Shown: positions 34,314 to 41,794 of the stretch, piece by piece
Position numbering within the stretch: position 1 is the stretch's first letter
How the letters are laid out: every line of letters begins with the position of its first letter
NCBI GenBank assembly: GCA_947507155.1
Contig: CANNOC010000005.1
Span: 1 to 64,000 of the forward strand
Length of the DNA: 64,000 nt
Reading direction: 5' to 3'
Origin: an uncultured Collinsella sp.
GTDB lineage: Bacteria; Actinomycetota; Coriobacteriia; Coriobacteriales; Coriobacteriaceae
Notes under the pieces: model-generated
What the model was told of the DNA's origin: nothing
The model's input: only the letters and a program-made list of their open reading frames with translations
Databases searched by the model: none
Translations under genes and position numbers: made by a program

Positions 34314-35453
34314 TTAGTAATCCACCGCCGCAGGACTGTTCATCCAGTCGCTCACGAACGCACCGTAACGGCCCTCGATAATGGCCTGGCGGGCACGCCG
34401 CATAAGGTTGAGCAGGTAGTAGATGTTGTGCATCGACAGCAGAATGCCGCCGAGCATCTCCTTCTGCGTGACCATGTGGCGAATGAGTGCGCGGCTGTAG
34501 CCGCCCGTGCACACCGGGCAGGTGCAGGTGGGATCAATGGGGCCGTCGTCGTGCGCAAAGCGCGCGTTGCGGAAGTTGAGGCGACCCTCACTCGAAAACG
34601 CCGTGCCCATGCGGCCGGTGCGCGTCGGTAGCACGCAGTCGAACATGTCGATGCCCACACCCACACCGCGCACGAGCGTCGTCGGGTTGCCGACGCCCAT
34701 CAGGTAGCGCGGCTTGTGCTTGGGCATGTACTCGCTCACAAGCGGCGCCAGCGTCTCGAACATGGTCTCGTGGTCCTCGCCCACCGAATAGCCGCCGATG
34801 CCGTAACCCGGGAAGTCACCGCATTCCTCCAGATGGCGCAGCGAGCGTAGGCGCAGGTCCAGATGCATGCCGCCCTGGACGATACCAAAGAGCGCCTGGT
34901 CATCGCGGGTATGCGCCTTATAGCAGCGCTCGGCCCACATACTCGACAGCTCAACGGCGCGCTCAACGTAGGCGCGCGTGGCGGGATAGCCCGGGCACTG
35001 GTCCAGCTGCATGCAGATATCGGACCCGAGCTTCATGGCGATTTCCATGTTGTCCTCGGGCGTCCAGAACACGTGGCGGCCGTCGTAGTCATTGACGATA
35101 AAGCGCACGCCCTCGTCGGTGAGCTTGACGGCGTCGTTGTGGCTGAACACCTGGAAGCCGCCTGAATCGGTGAGGATGGGGCCGTGCCAGTTCATAAACT
35201 TGTGCAGGCCGCCCAGCTCGGCAATGGTGTCCTCGCCGGGACGCATGGACAGGTGATAGGTGTTGGCAAGCACGATCTGGGCGCCGAGCTGTTTGACGGT
35301 CTCGGTAGGAATACCCTTGACGTTTGCCTTGGTGCCCACGGGCATAAAGATTGGCGTCTCGATGTCACCGTGCGGGGTGTGCAGTACGCCGGCACGCGCG
35401 TGCGTCGTCGGGTCCTCGGCGATCAGGTCGAATTTAAAGAGGCTCTGGTCCAT
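34314..35453 (-). CDS. tgt: Queuine tRNA-ribosyltransferase
   Basis: Tgt replaces guanine 34 of GUN tRNAs with the queuosine precursor preQ1. The 379-residue protein has the usual (betaalpha)8 features: TPIFMPVGTKANVKG near residue 33, DSGGFQVFS near residue 95 with the catalytic aspartate, GIVQGGMHLDLR near residue 192, GYSVGEDHE and DCVLPTRTGRMG near residue 262 with the nucleophile, and the zinc site CTCPVCTGGYSR near residue 308 with a later histidine. An ACT-rich but adequate AAGGAGTTCC site precedes the ATG. queA and queH follow at 39-41 kb, separated by unrelated genes. Confidence 0.96.
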   Translation of the reverse strand: MDQSLFKFDLIAEDPTTHARAGVLHTPHGDIETPIFMPVGTKANVKGIPTETVKQLGAQIVLANTYHLSMRPGEDTIAELGGLHKFMNWHGPILTDSGGFQVFSHNDAVKLTDEGVRFIVNDYDGRHVFWTPEDNMEIAMKLGSDICMQLDQCPGYPATRAYVERAVELSSMWAERCYKAHTRDDQALFGIVQGGMHLDLRLRSLRHLEECGDFPGYGIGGYSVGEDHETMFETLAPLVSEYMPKHKPRYLMGVGNPTTLVRGVGVGIDMFDCVLPTRTGRMGTAFSSEGRLNFRNARFAHDDGPIDPTCTCPVCTGGYSRALIRHMVTQKEMLGGILLSMHNIYYLLNLMRRARQAIIEGRYGAFVSDWMNSPAAVDY

Positions 35454-35583
35454 AAACTGGAACTCCTTGGTTGCGGTTCATACGCAAACCATTATACGGG
35501 CAACCCGCAAGGAGCACCGACTCGACAGAAACTGGTGCAAAGGGGACAGCAAACGAGCGTGGATTTTCGGACGCCTATCTCAT

Positions 35584-35647
35584 GAGAGTGGATAATCTCC
35601 CACTTTTGCCCGAAACACAGACCAAAAACGGGAGATTATCCACTCTC
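35584..35647. repeat. Perfect 18-bp inverted repeat GAGAGTGGATAATCTCCC
   Basis: The arms at 35584-35601 and 35630-35647 are exact complements around 28 bp of A-rich sequence. It lies 130 bp upstream of tgt, in the tgt-SDR gap, with no gene. It looks like another member of the window's intergenic palindromes, with no second copy of this sequence seen here. Confidence 0.75.
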
Positions 35648-35707
35648 GTTCGGCGGGTACTCATTTAAGTACGTCCCCAATGAGTGGAGCTATTTACCAG
35701 CCACGCC

Positions 35708-35893
35708 AACGCCGATGTTTTGGCAACGCCGATGTTTTGGGAATGTCAGCGAGCGGTCGCCAGGGCGAACAAATTGGCATGAAAAGAGGGCGGCATAGAC
35801 CTTCTGGTCATACCGCCCTCTTTGAATGACAAGTTGTCGCCCTGGCGACCGCGCAGCGTCGGCCCGTTACGGCGTTTGGTAAAACGCCGTAAC
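35708..35893 (-). repeat. Large structured element, copy 1 (two-hairpin, covarying)
   Basis: Read on the minus strand it starts two bases after the SDR stop codon with hairpin 1, GTTACGGCGTTT/AAACGCCGTAAC. The conserved linker GACGCTGC follows, then a long hairpin 2: outer arms GCGGTCGCCAGGGCGA and TCGCCCTGGCGACCGC, an internal loop region, and a conserved tip GGCGG(T)ATGACC-AGAA-GGTC. The element ends with CCAAAACATCGGCGTT, which here is duplicated in tandem. Copy 2 after queA has the same linkers and tip but different arms that still pair. With the 18-bp palindrome this explains most of the 442-bp gap between tgt and the SDR gene. Confidence 0.8.
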
Positions 35894-35895
35894 TC

Positions 35896-36696
35896 TTAGG
35901 GCCGCTGGCCCATGCCACCCTCGAGGGTGACAGTCTCGCCGTTCATGTACTTAAAGTCGGGGCCGCAGAGCTGAACGACCACGCGGCCGATTTCCTTCTC
36001 GACATCGCCGTAATGGCCTGCCGGCGGCATGTGGACGTTGGCCTTGAACGCCTCGGGATAGGCATCCTGGAAGTTCTCGAGCGCAGCGGTCCAAGCAAGC
36101 GGGCACACGATGTTGACGTTGATGCCGTCCTTGCCCCACTCGTTGGCGGCAACGCGAGTCAGGCCGCGGATGCCCTCCTTGGCAGCGGCATAGCTGCACT
36201 GGCCGTAGTTGCCAAACAGGCCGGCGCCCGAGGCAAAGTTGACAACGGAGCCCTTGGTCTCCTTCAGGTGCGGATAGGCCTTCTGCATGTACAGATAGGT
36301 GGCATACAGGCCGGAGTAAATGGCCAGGTTAAACTGATCCATGGTGTGGTCGGCGATGGTCACGCCCGAGGCGCTGGCCTGAGCGTTGTTGACGACGGCG
36401 TCGATGCGGCCGAACTCCTCGATGGCCTTGTCGATGACGTTCTGGACGACGGCCTCGTTGTCCTGACCAGCCGAGACATCGGCCTGAACAGGCAGAACCT
36501 TGATGCCGTACTCGGCCTCGAGGGACTCCTTGGCAGCCTCGAGCTTGGCAACGTTGCGGCCGGTAATGACGAGGTTTGCGCCCTCTTTGGCAAAAGCGAT
36601 ATCGATGCCGTAGCCGATGGAGCCAGCGGAGCCGTCCTTAAGCGTGGCCTTGCCGCCGCCGGTGACGATTACGGTCTTACCAGTGAAAAGTCCCAT
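35896..36696 (-). CDS. Short-chain dehydrogenase/reductase
   Basis: A 266-residue NAD(P)-dependent SDR oxidoreductase. The cofactor region starts TVIVTGGGKATLKDGSAG and continues GSIGYGIDIAFAKEGANLV, so the glycine motif has an insertion of about ten residues. The NNAG motif is replaced by VNNAQASAS near residue 95. The catalytic serine is in VVNFASGAGLFG near residue 151 and the Y.3.K pair in CSYAAAKEGI near residue 165. The end GGMGQRP is typical. The substrate is unknown; steroid and secondary-alcohol oxidoreductases of gut Coriobacteria belong to this superfamily, but this is not the known 7beta-hydroxysteroid enzyme. The ATG at 36696 follows GAAAGGACTTTGT. Confidence 0.88.
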   Translation of the reverse strand: MGLFTGKTVIVTGGGKATLKDGSAGSIGYGIDIAFAKEGANLVITGRNVAKLEAAKESLEAEYGIKVLPVQADVSAGQDNEAVVQNVIDKAIEEFGRIDAVVNNAQASASGVTIADHTMDQFNLAIYSGLYATYLYMQKAYPHLKETKGSVVNFASGAGLFGNYGQCSYAAAKEGIRGLTRVAANEWGKDGINVNIVCPLAWTAALENFQDAYPEAFKANVHMPPAGHYGDVEKEIGRVVVQLCGPDFKYMNGETVTLEGGMGQRP

Positions 36697-36990
36697 ACAA
36701 AGTCCTTTCGAATCGCGACGGGCACGCCCGCCGACTGCGCGCATCCAACTTCACGCGCCAAAAGCTGAAATGCAACTTTAGCGGGTTCAAGTGAAAAATA
36801 AAGGCTGCAGCAGGCGAACGGCACAACGTCATTCGGCGAAGGGGATGTCAAGCACAAACTGAATAAGAAGGCCGAATTTTTGTCAGCCAAACGAGTCATC
36901 GAACACGTTTTGAAACTTTGCTGCAGCACGCGGGATGTCGGCGCGAGACTTTATCATAGGGTGACAAACAACGATGAGGAGCACATACCT

Positions 36991-38754
36991 ATGACAGACG
37001 AGCTGGACCCCCAGACTCAACAGCATATTGATGATTCAGCAGACGTCGCCGCAGATACCGACTCTGCGACCTGCAATGATACCGACGTCGACGACGCCAC
37101 TCTGGATAACGGCGCTGCGACGGAAATCCCTGCGGCCGAAGATGCCGGCGAGCAAAACGACGATTCGGCCGCTCAGGACGACGCCCCCGAAAAGGACGCC
37201 GCCCCGCAAGCAGAAGGACCCATCGAGGTGTCTTCGGAAGAAGAGCTCGATGCCGTCATGGACTCCATGATGGATGCCGTCAAAGCGATGAAAGATGCCG
37301 TGTCCGACGCTGATATCGACGCCGAAGAAGAGGAGGCCGCCGAGGCCGCCTCGACCTTCGTGCCCGGCGAGACCCCCGTTGCCGACCAAGGCAGCACCAT
37401 GCCCTCGTTCCTGCAGCTCGAGCATCCCACGATTGGCGCGGACGCCGTCGACCCGCACGCAGCGGGCTTTTCCGTAATCGAAGGCGGTACCGGCAATATC
37501 GCCGCGCCGCAAACTACCGATGTGGACGCTGCCGACACCGGTCGCCCAATCGCCCCGCACGCCCCCGCCGCGAGCCGCGATCTGGGAACTGCCGTCTCGA
37601 ACACTGCGAACGCCGTGGGCGCCTTTATCGCGCAGGGGGCCTCGGCCATGCGCGAGATGAACGCCGCGAAAAAGGCACTCGCCGATGCACGCGATCACCT
37701 GGCCGAACTTGAGCAGCGCATCGCCGATCAAAGCGAGGAACTCGAGACGCGTCAGGATATCGCAGGCCGCTACGACCAAATCGTCGCCGAGCAGCGCCAG
37801 GCTATCGACACGGCACAAAAGGCCGCCGCGGCGGCAGAAATCGGCCGCGATAAACATGCCGCCAAGGCAACAGAGCTCAAGGCGCAGCTCGAGCAAATAA
37901 AAGAAGAGGACGACGCCACCGAGCGGCGTCTCAAAGCCGCACTCGACGCGGTGGAGGCGCGCGAAGCCAGCTCGCGCGAGACCGGTAACCGCCTCGTTCG
38001 ACGCCTCGAGGATTCCAAGCGCATCCGCGACAAGGTGCAAGCCGAGCGCGACGCCGGCGTTGCCGCAGCACAGCAAACCGTCGACGCCACGCGCGCTCAA
38101 CTCGAAACGCTGCGCCACGAGTATGCCGAGCTGCAGCGCAATCCTTCGGCAAATCCCGCCAATTACACGGTGCGCACCAGCGAGCTTTCGATGCAGATCT
38201 CCGACACGGCCGATGCCCTGCGCAAAGCCGAGGAAGATGTCCCGAACATCACCGCCGATCTTGAGCACTCGCTCGCGGCCGCCGAGCACGCCGTCGAGCA
38301 GGCACAAGCCCCCATCGCCGACGCCAAGCGTGCCCATCAGGCCGTGACGGCCGAGGCCGATGCCGCGCGCGACGAGCTGCAGACCGCAAAAGCTGCCGCC
38401 GCAACGCGCCAGCGCGAACTGCGCGAGAAGATCGCCGCCGAGGACAAGGCGCGTCGAGAGCAGGAGCAGGCCATCGCCAATGCCCAGGCGGACATCGCGC
38501 ACGCACAGTCGATCATCGAGCAGGCGACCGAGGTGCATGATCATCCCGAGATTACCGAATCGCTCGCAGACTCTCTGGTCCGCGATAAAGTCGAGCACGC
38601 CGAAACCGAGCGCGAAGTGGCTCAACTCGAAGCCGCCGAGGACGACGTGCGCGAGCGCACCCGCGACTCACGCATCAAATTCACCGGCGCCATCGTCTGC
38701 ATTGTCGCCGTGATTCTGGCGATCATCCTGATCTGGCTGTTCGCAAGCAAGTAA
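36991..38754 (+). CDS. Tail-anchored coiled-coil protein, unknown function
   Basis: A 587-residue protein in three parts. Residues 1-190 are disordered and strongly acidic (many D, E, A). Residues about 215-555 are an almost continuous coiled coil rich in A, E, K, Q and R (KKALADARDHLAELEQRIAD, then many heptad-like runs). Residues 563-585 are a single hydrophobic segment (GAIVCIVAVILAIILIWLFA) followed only by SK. It would be anchored in the membrane by its C-terminus with the coiled coil in the cytoplasm. No enzymatic motif is visible. The ATG at 36991 follows GAGGAGCACATACCT. It is transcribed alone, divergent from the SDR gene. I do not recognise a named family. Confidence 0.8.
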   Translation: MTDELDPQTQQHIDDSADVAADTDSATCNDTDVDDATLDNGAATEIPAAEDAGEQNDDSAAQDDAPEKDAAPQAEGPIEVSSEEELDAVMDSMMDAVKAMKDAVSDADIDAEEEEAAEAASTFVPGETPVADQGSTMPSFLQLEHPTIGADAVDPHAAGFSVIEGGTGNIAAPQTTDVDAADTGRPIAPHAPAASRDLGTAVSNTANAVGAFIAQGASAMREMNAAKKALADARDHLAELEQRIADQSEELETRQDIAGRYDQIVAEQRQAIDTAQKAAAAAEIGRDKHAAKATELKAQLEQIKEEDDATERRLKAALDAVEAREASSRETGNRLVRRLEDSKRIRDKVQAERDAGVAAAQQTVDATRAQLETLRHEYAELQRNPSANPANYTVRTSELSMQISDTADALRKAEEDVPNITADLEHSLAAAEHAVEQAQAPIADAKRAHQAVTAEADAARDELQTAKAAAATRQRELREKIAAEDKARREQEQAIANAQADIAHAQSIIEQATEVHDHPEITESLADSLVRDKVEHAETEREVAQLEAAEDDVRERTRDSRIKFTGAIVCIVAVILAIILIWLFASK

Positions 38755-38780
38755 GTCAGTTACCAAAAACACCCCAACGC

Positions 38781-38847
38781 AGTTGCGGTGAGATAGTTCC
38801 TGTTTAGCCATCAAAAAGGCCAATTCAAGAACTATCTCACCGCAACT
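38781..38847. repeat. Palindromic repeat AAGTTGCGGTG family, copy C
   Basis: AGTTGCGGTGAGATAGTTC pairs with GAACTATCTCACCGCAACT. It differs from copy A by paired changes (GTGAAATAG to GTGAGATAG with the matching change in the other arm). It follows the coiled-coil gene by 26 bp. Confidence 0.8.
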
Positions 38848-38898
38848 TATTTAGATCGGCGCAAGGCAACCTATCCCTCTTGCACCGATCTCTTGACA

Positions 38899-38947
38899 TA
38901 AGGAGTGTCCCCAGGTGCCGGCACAAAAGGAACGTCCCCAAGTGCCA
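38899..38947. repeat. 46-bp direct repeat, copy 2 (GGAGTGTCCCCA family)
   Basis: Nearly identical to 23229-23276: AAGGAGTGTCCCCAGGTGCC, then GGCACAAAAGGAACG and TCCCCAAGTGCC. It sits between palindrome copy C and the large structured element, with no gene. Confidence 0.75.
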
Positions 38948-38963
38948 CATTGACAGCCAAGGC

Positions 38964-39130
38964 AACGCCGATGTTTTGGCAATGACAGCGAAAACCCGCC
39001 AGAGCGAGCAAGGTGCCTTGAAACGAGGCGGCATTGACCTTCTGGTCATGCCGCCGAAGTTGAAAGGCAGATTGCCGCTCTGGCGGGTTTGCAGCGTCGA
39101 GCAGTTACGCGGTTCGTAGAACCGCGTAAC
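38964..39130 (-). repeat. Large structured element, copy 2 (two-hairpin, covarying)
   Basis: On the minus strand hairpin 1, GTTACGCGGTTC/GAACCGCGTAAC, begins with the last G of the queA stop codon. The linker GACGCTGC is identical to copy 1. Hairpin 2 has outer arms AAACCCGCCAGAGCG and CGCTCTGGCGGGTTT, different from copy 1 but still complementary, and the conserved tip GGCGGCATGACC-AGAA-GGTC. The end CCAAAACATCGGCGTT is again identical, present once. Confidence 0.8.
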
Positions 39131-40347
39131 TAACAAATGAGCATGGCGTCGCCAAAGCTGAAGAAGCGGTAACGCTCTTCGATAGCGGCGGCGTAGGCAT
39201 CCATGATCTGGTCGCGGGAGGCAAGCGCGCTGACGAGCATCATGAGCGTGGAGCGCGGCACATGGAAGTTCGTGATCAGCGCGTCGACCACGTGATAAGT
39301 CGAGCCGGGCATGAGGTAGAGCTGCGTCGTCGCGTTCTCGCGTACCACGATGTCACCGCGGCCGAGCGTGTCGGCGCCGTCCTCGCGGCCCTCAAAATAG
39401 CGCGCCGTCACAGCCGGATCGGACACCGGCGCCTCCGCATCGAACGCACTCTCGAGCGAACGCACTGCGGTGGTGCCGACGGCGATTACGCGATGCCCCT
39501 CGGCCTTCGCCTTATGCACGGCGTCGATAACCTCCTGCGACACGTGGTAGCGCTCGGTGTGCATGACGTGCTGCGTAGGGTCGTCCTCCTCCACCAGACG
39601 GAAGGTATCGATGCCCACCTCGAGCTCGACGGCGGCAAACTTCGCGCCCTTGGCCTCGATAGCGGCCATGAGCTCGGGGGTAAAGTGCAGACCCGCCGTG
39701 GGAGCGGCAGCCGAGTGCTCCTCCTTCATGGCGTAGACGGTCTGGTACTTCTCGGGATCTCCCTCGTAATCGGTAATGTAGGGCGGCAGCGGCACGTGGC
39801 CGGCAGCATGGATGGCCTCGTCGAGCGTGCGCGGGTCGCCGGCGGCATTGCATCCGGCCGGCTCAAAACGCACCAGGCGGCCACCGCGGCTATCAGTGAC
39901 AAAGTCGACGACCTCGGCTGTCAGCACCACGGGAGCCCCCTCGGGCGCATGGGCGCCACCGGCGCGATACTCAATCTGAGCACCGGGTTTCAGGCGCTTG
40001 CCCGGCTTGACCAGGCACTCCCAAACGTGACCCAGCGGGTCAACATCTTCGCGGCGCTTGAGCAGCAGCGTCTCGACCACGCCACCCGAGCCGGCTTTGC
40101 GACCGATCAGGCGGGCCGGCATCACGCGCGTCTTGTTGATGACGAGCACATCGCCTGGCTCGATATAGTCGATGATGTCGCGGAAGATGCGGTGCTCAAC
40201 GGTACCGCCGTGCTCCAGCGGCGTTCCCGTCTGGGAGCCCTTGCGATCCACCACCAGCAGGCGGCAGGAGTCGCGCGGCTCGGCAGGAGCCTGGGCGATC
40301 AGTTCCTCAGGAAGGTTGTAGTCAAAATCATCGGTACGCATAGACAC
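39130..40347 (-). CDS. queA: S-adenosylmethionine:tRNA ribosyltransferase-isomerase
   Basis: QueA transfers and rearranges the ribosyl part of SAM onto preQ1 in tRNA to give epoxyqueuosine. The 405-residue protein begins with the family motif DFDYNLPEELIAQ, has RDSCRLLVVDR near residue 27, NKTRVMPARL near residue 76, AAPTAGLHFTPEL near residue 238 and EVGIDTFRLVEEDD near residue 262, and ends RFFSFGDAMLI. The start is probably GTG at 40347, eight bases after AAGGAG, although an ATG two codons later would give nearly the same protein. It is 60 bp after queH on the same strand, so queH-queA form a pair. Confidence 0.96.
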   Translation of the reverse strand: MSMRTDDFDYNLPEELIAQAPAEPRDSCRLLVVDRKGSQTGTPLEHGGTVEHRIFRDIIDYIEPGDVLVINKTRVMPARLIGRKAGSGGVVETLLLKRREDVDPLGHVWECLVKPGKRLKPGAQIEYRAGGAHAPEGAPVVLTAEVVDFVTDSRGGRLVRFEPAGCNAAGDPRTLDEAIHAAGHVPLPPYITDYEGDPEKYQTVYAMKEEHSAAAPTAGLHFTPELMAAIEAKGAKFAAVELEVGIDTFRLVEEDDPTQHVMHTERYHVSQEVIDAVHKAKAEGHRVIAVGTTAVRSLESAFDAEAPVSDPAVTARYFEGREDGADTLGRGDIVVRENATTQLYLMPGSTYHVVDALITNFHVPRSTLMMLVSALASRDQIMDAYAAAIEERYRFFSFGDAMLIC

Positions 40348-40411
40348 GTCGGATACTCCTTATATAGCTAAAGTCCGCTCTACATCCTAGCAGGCTGCCA
40401 GCTTAAAAGAA

Positions 40412-40987
40412 CTACTTTTTGGACGCTTTGCGCTCGTCGCGGATGCGGGCGCGGTCCATGGCCGCCTCGACGGCCGAGAATCGGCAGCCGCAATAATTCT
40501 GCCGATACATGCCCAACTCGCGCGAACGGCGCGTCGCCTCGGGGTAATACGGGCGAAAATCACGAATGACCGGGACGAGCCCATGTGCCGCTGCCAAGCG
40601 CTCCAACACATCATTGCAGGTCTCGAACAGCTGATACGGCGAGACGGCGAGCGTCGTGCCCACAAACTCAAACCCGCGCTCCTGGGCCACGCGGCATGCC
40701 TCGGCCAGGCGCAGGGCATAGCACGCTCGACAGCGACGGGGCCGATCGGCGCCCAGCGGGGCCACGCCGGCCTCCCAGCGCTCGCGGTCCTCCCCCGCCT
40801 CGATAAGCTCGATGTCGCCATCGGCACACCACCGGCGCAGCTCGTCCAAGCGCCGCTGCCATTCATCGTGAGGCTGAATATTAGGGTTGGTCCAGCAGAT
40901 TGTGGGCTCAAACCCTTCCTCGCGCAGCAGACGAACCGGCTCAAGCGAGCACGGCGCACAGCAAGCGTGCAACAACAACGGCCTCAT
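40412..40987 (-). CDS. queH: Epoxyqueuosine reductase QueH
   Basis: QueH (formerly DUF208) is the iron-sulfur enzyme that reduces epoxyqueuosine to queuosine, replacing QueG. The 191-residue protein has the diagnostic cysteines: LLHACCAPCS at residues 5-14, RCRACYALRL near residue 104 and YRQNYCGC near residue 164, with NPNIQPHDEW near residue 37. ATG at 40987 is preferred, with AGGAG six bases upstream; an ATG two codons earlier is too close to that site. It is the first gene of queH-queA. With tgt at 34-35 kb the window encodes every step from preQ1 to queuosine. Confidence 0.95.
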   Translation of the reverse strand: MRPLLLHACCAPCSLEPVRLLREEGFEPTICWTNPNIQPHDEWQRRLDELRRWCADGDIELIEAGEDRERWEAGVAPLGADRPRRCRACYALRLAEACRVAQERGFEFVGTTLAVSPYQLFETCNDVLERLAAAHGLVPVIRDFRPYYPEATRRSRELGMYRQNYCGCRFSAVEAAMDRARIRDERKASKK

Positions 40988-41006
40988 CAACATCTCCTCC
41001 CCCGCA

Positions 41007-41082
41007 ATGATTTTTCTGGGACGGGGATTAAAAAATCATTGCGTACCTAATGATTTTTTAATCCCCGTCCCAGAAAAATCAT
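41007..41082. repeat. Palindromic repeat TGGGACGGGG family, copy 2 (perfect 34-bp arms)
   Basis: The 34-bp arms at 41007-41040 and 41049-41082 are exact complements around an eight-base GCGTACCT loop. Each arm holds CTGGGACGGGGATTAAAAAA. The outer GGGACGGGG is shared with 33349-33410. It separates the minus-strand DUF3267 gene and queH and could terminate the former; as double-stranded DNA it would form a strong cruciform. Confidence 0.85.
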
Positions 41083-41092
41083 CCCAAAAAGA

Positions 41093-41662
41093 CTACCTTG
41101 CGAAAAAGCGCACGCCAAAGGACGTGTCCTCGCAGGCGACAATGCGGCGGTCGCGAAAAATGGTCCGCACGTAATACCAGTCGCCCACACAACCCGACAA
41201 ATGCAAGCCGGCCGCCAGGTAGCACAGCAGCGGATAGCCCGAGAACGCAAACCCCAGGGCAAACGCTGTCGTCACAACAACCGTCGGTGCCAGGCAAACC
41301 GCCACGTACCGCCGGCGCGAATACACAACGCCCTCGGCGCAGGCATAGATCATCGCCGTCTCGCGATTCGCCCCAAAGGTCACCTGCGCGCCCGCAGGTA
41401 CCAGCAGCTTAAAAAACACACCGTGCACCAGCTCGTGCACGGCAAACGACGCCGCCGAAACCGCAGCCAAGCCGACTATCCAGCCCAAGACTGCCGTCCA
41501 ACCGCCCGCGTCAGCCGCATCCAGATCCGCGGGCCCGCCCAGCAGCATAAACACCGGCACCAGGCACACGGCAAATGCGCCAAGCACGGCCATCCCCCAC
41601 ACAACGCAGGCGTGCAGAAAATCCTCGTCCTCAAACGCATGTATGTTGGAAATCTCATTCAT
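41093..41662 (-). CDS. DUF3267 membrane protein with zincin-like HELVH motif
   Basis: A 189-residue membrane protein with four or five hydrophobic segments (residues 17-42, 58-75, 118-140, 146-160). The motif FAVHELVHGVFFKLL near residue 74 has the HExxH metal-site pattern, and AMIYACAEGVVYSRRRY follows, as in DUF3267 proteins, which are thought to be integral-membrane metalloprotease relatives of unknown substrate. It is the first gene upstream of queH but separated by a palindrome, and divergent from the MetRS-like gene. Function is unproven. Confidence 0.8.
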   Translation of the reverse strand: MNEISNIHAFEDEDFLHACVVWGMAVLGAFAVCLVPVFMLLGGPADLDAADAGGWTAVLGWIVGLAAVSAASFAVHELVHGVFFKLLVPAGAQVTFGANRETAMIYACAEGVVYSRRRYVAVCLAPTVVVTTAFALGFAFSGYPLLCYLAAGLHLSGCVGDWYYVRTIFRDRRIVACEDTSFGVRFFAR

Positions 41663-41794
41663 AACATCTTAGGATAGCGCCCCTGCCACGTACCCGCCCG
41701 CATGTGCGATAATGTCGAACGATATGCACGAATTGACCACCGCGTCGCCAGGCCTTGCGCCCGGCCGCGCTCTCACCATATGCGAAGGAGTCCC

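Noticed and set aside
35896-36696. Known Collinsella 7beta-hydroxysteroid dehydrogenase
   Set aside because: The N-terminus and active-site surroundings do not match that enzyme as I remember it; only the SDR fold is supported.
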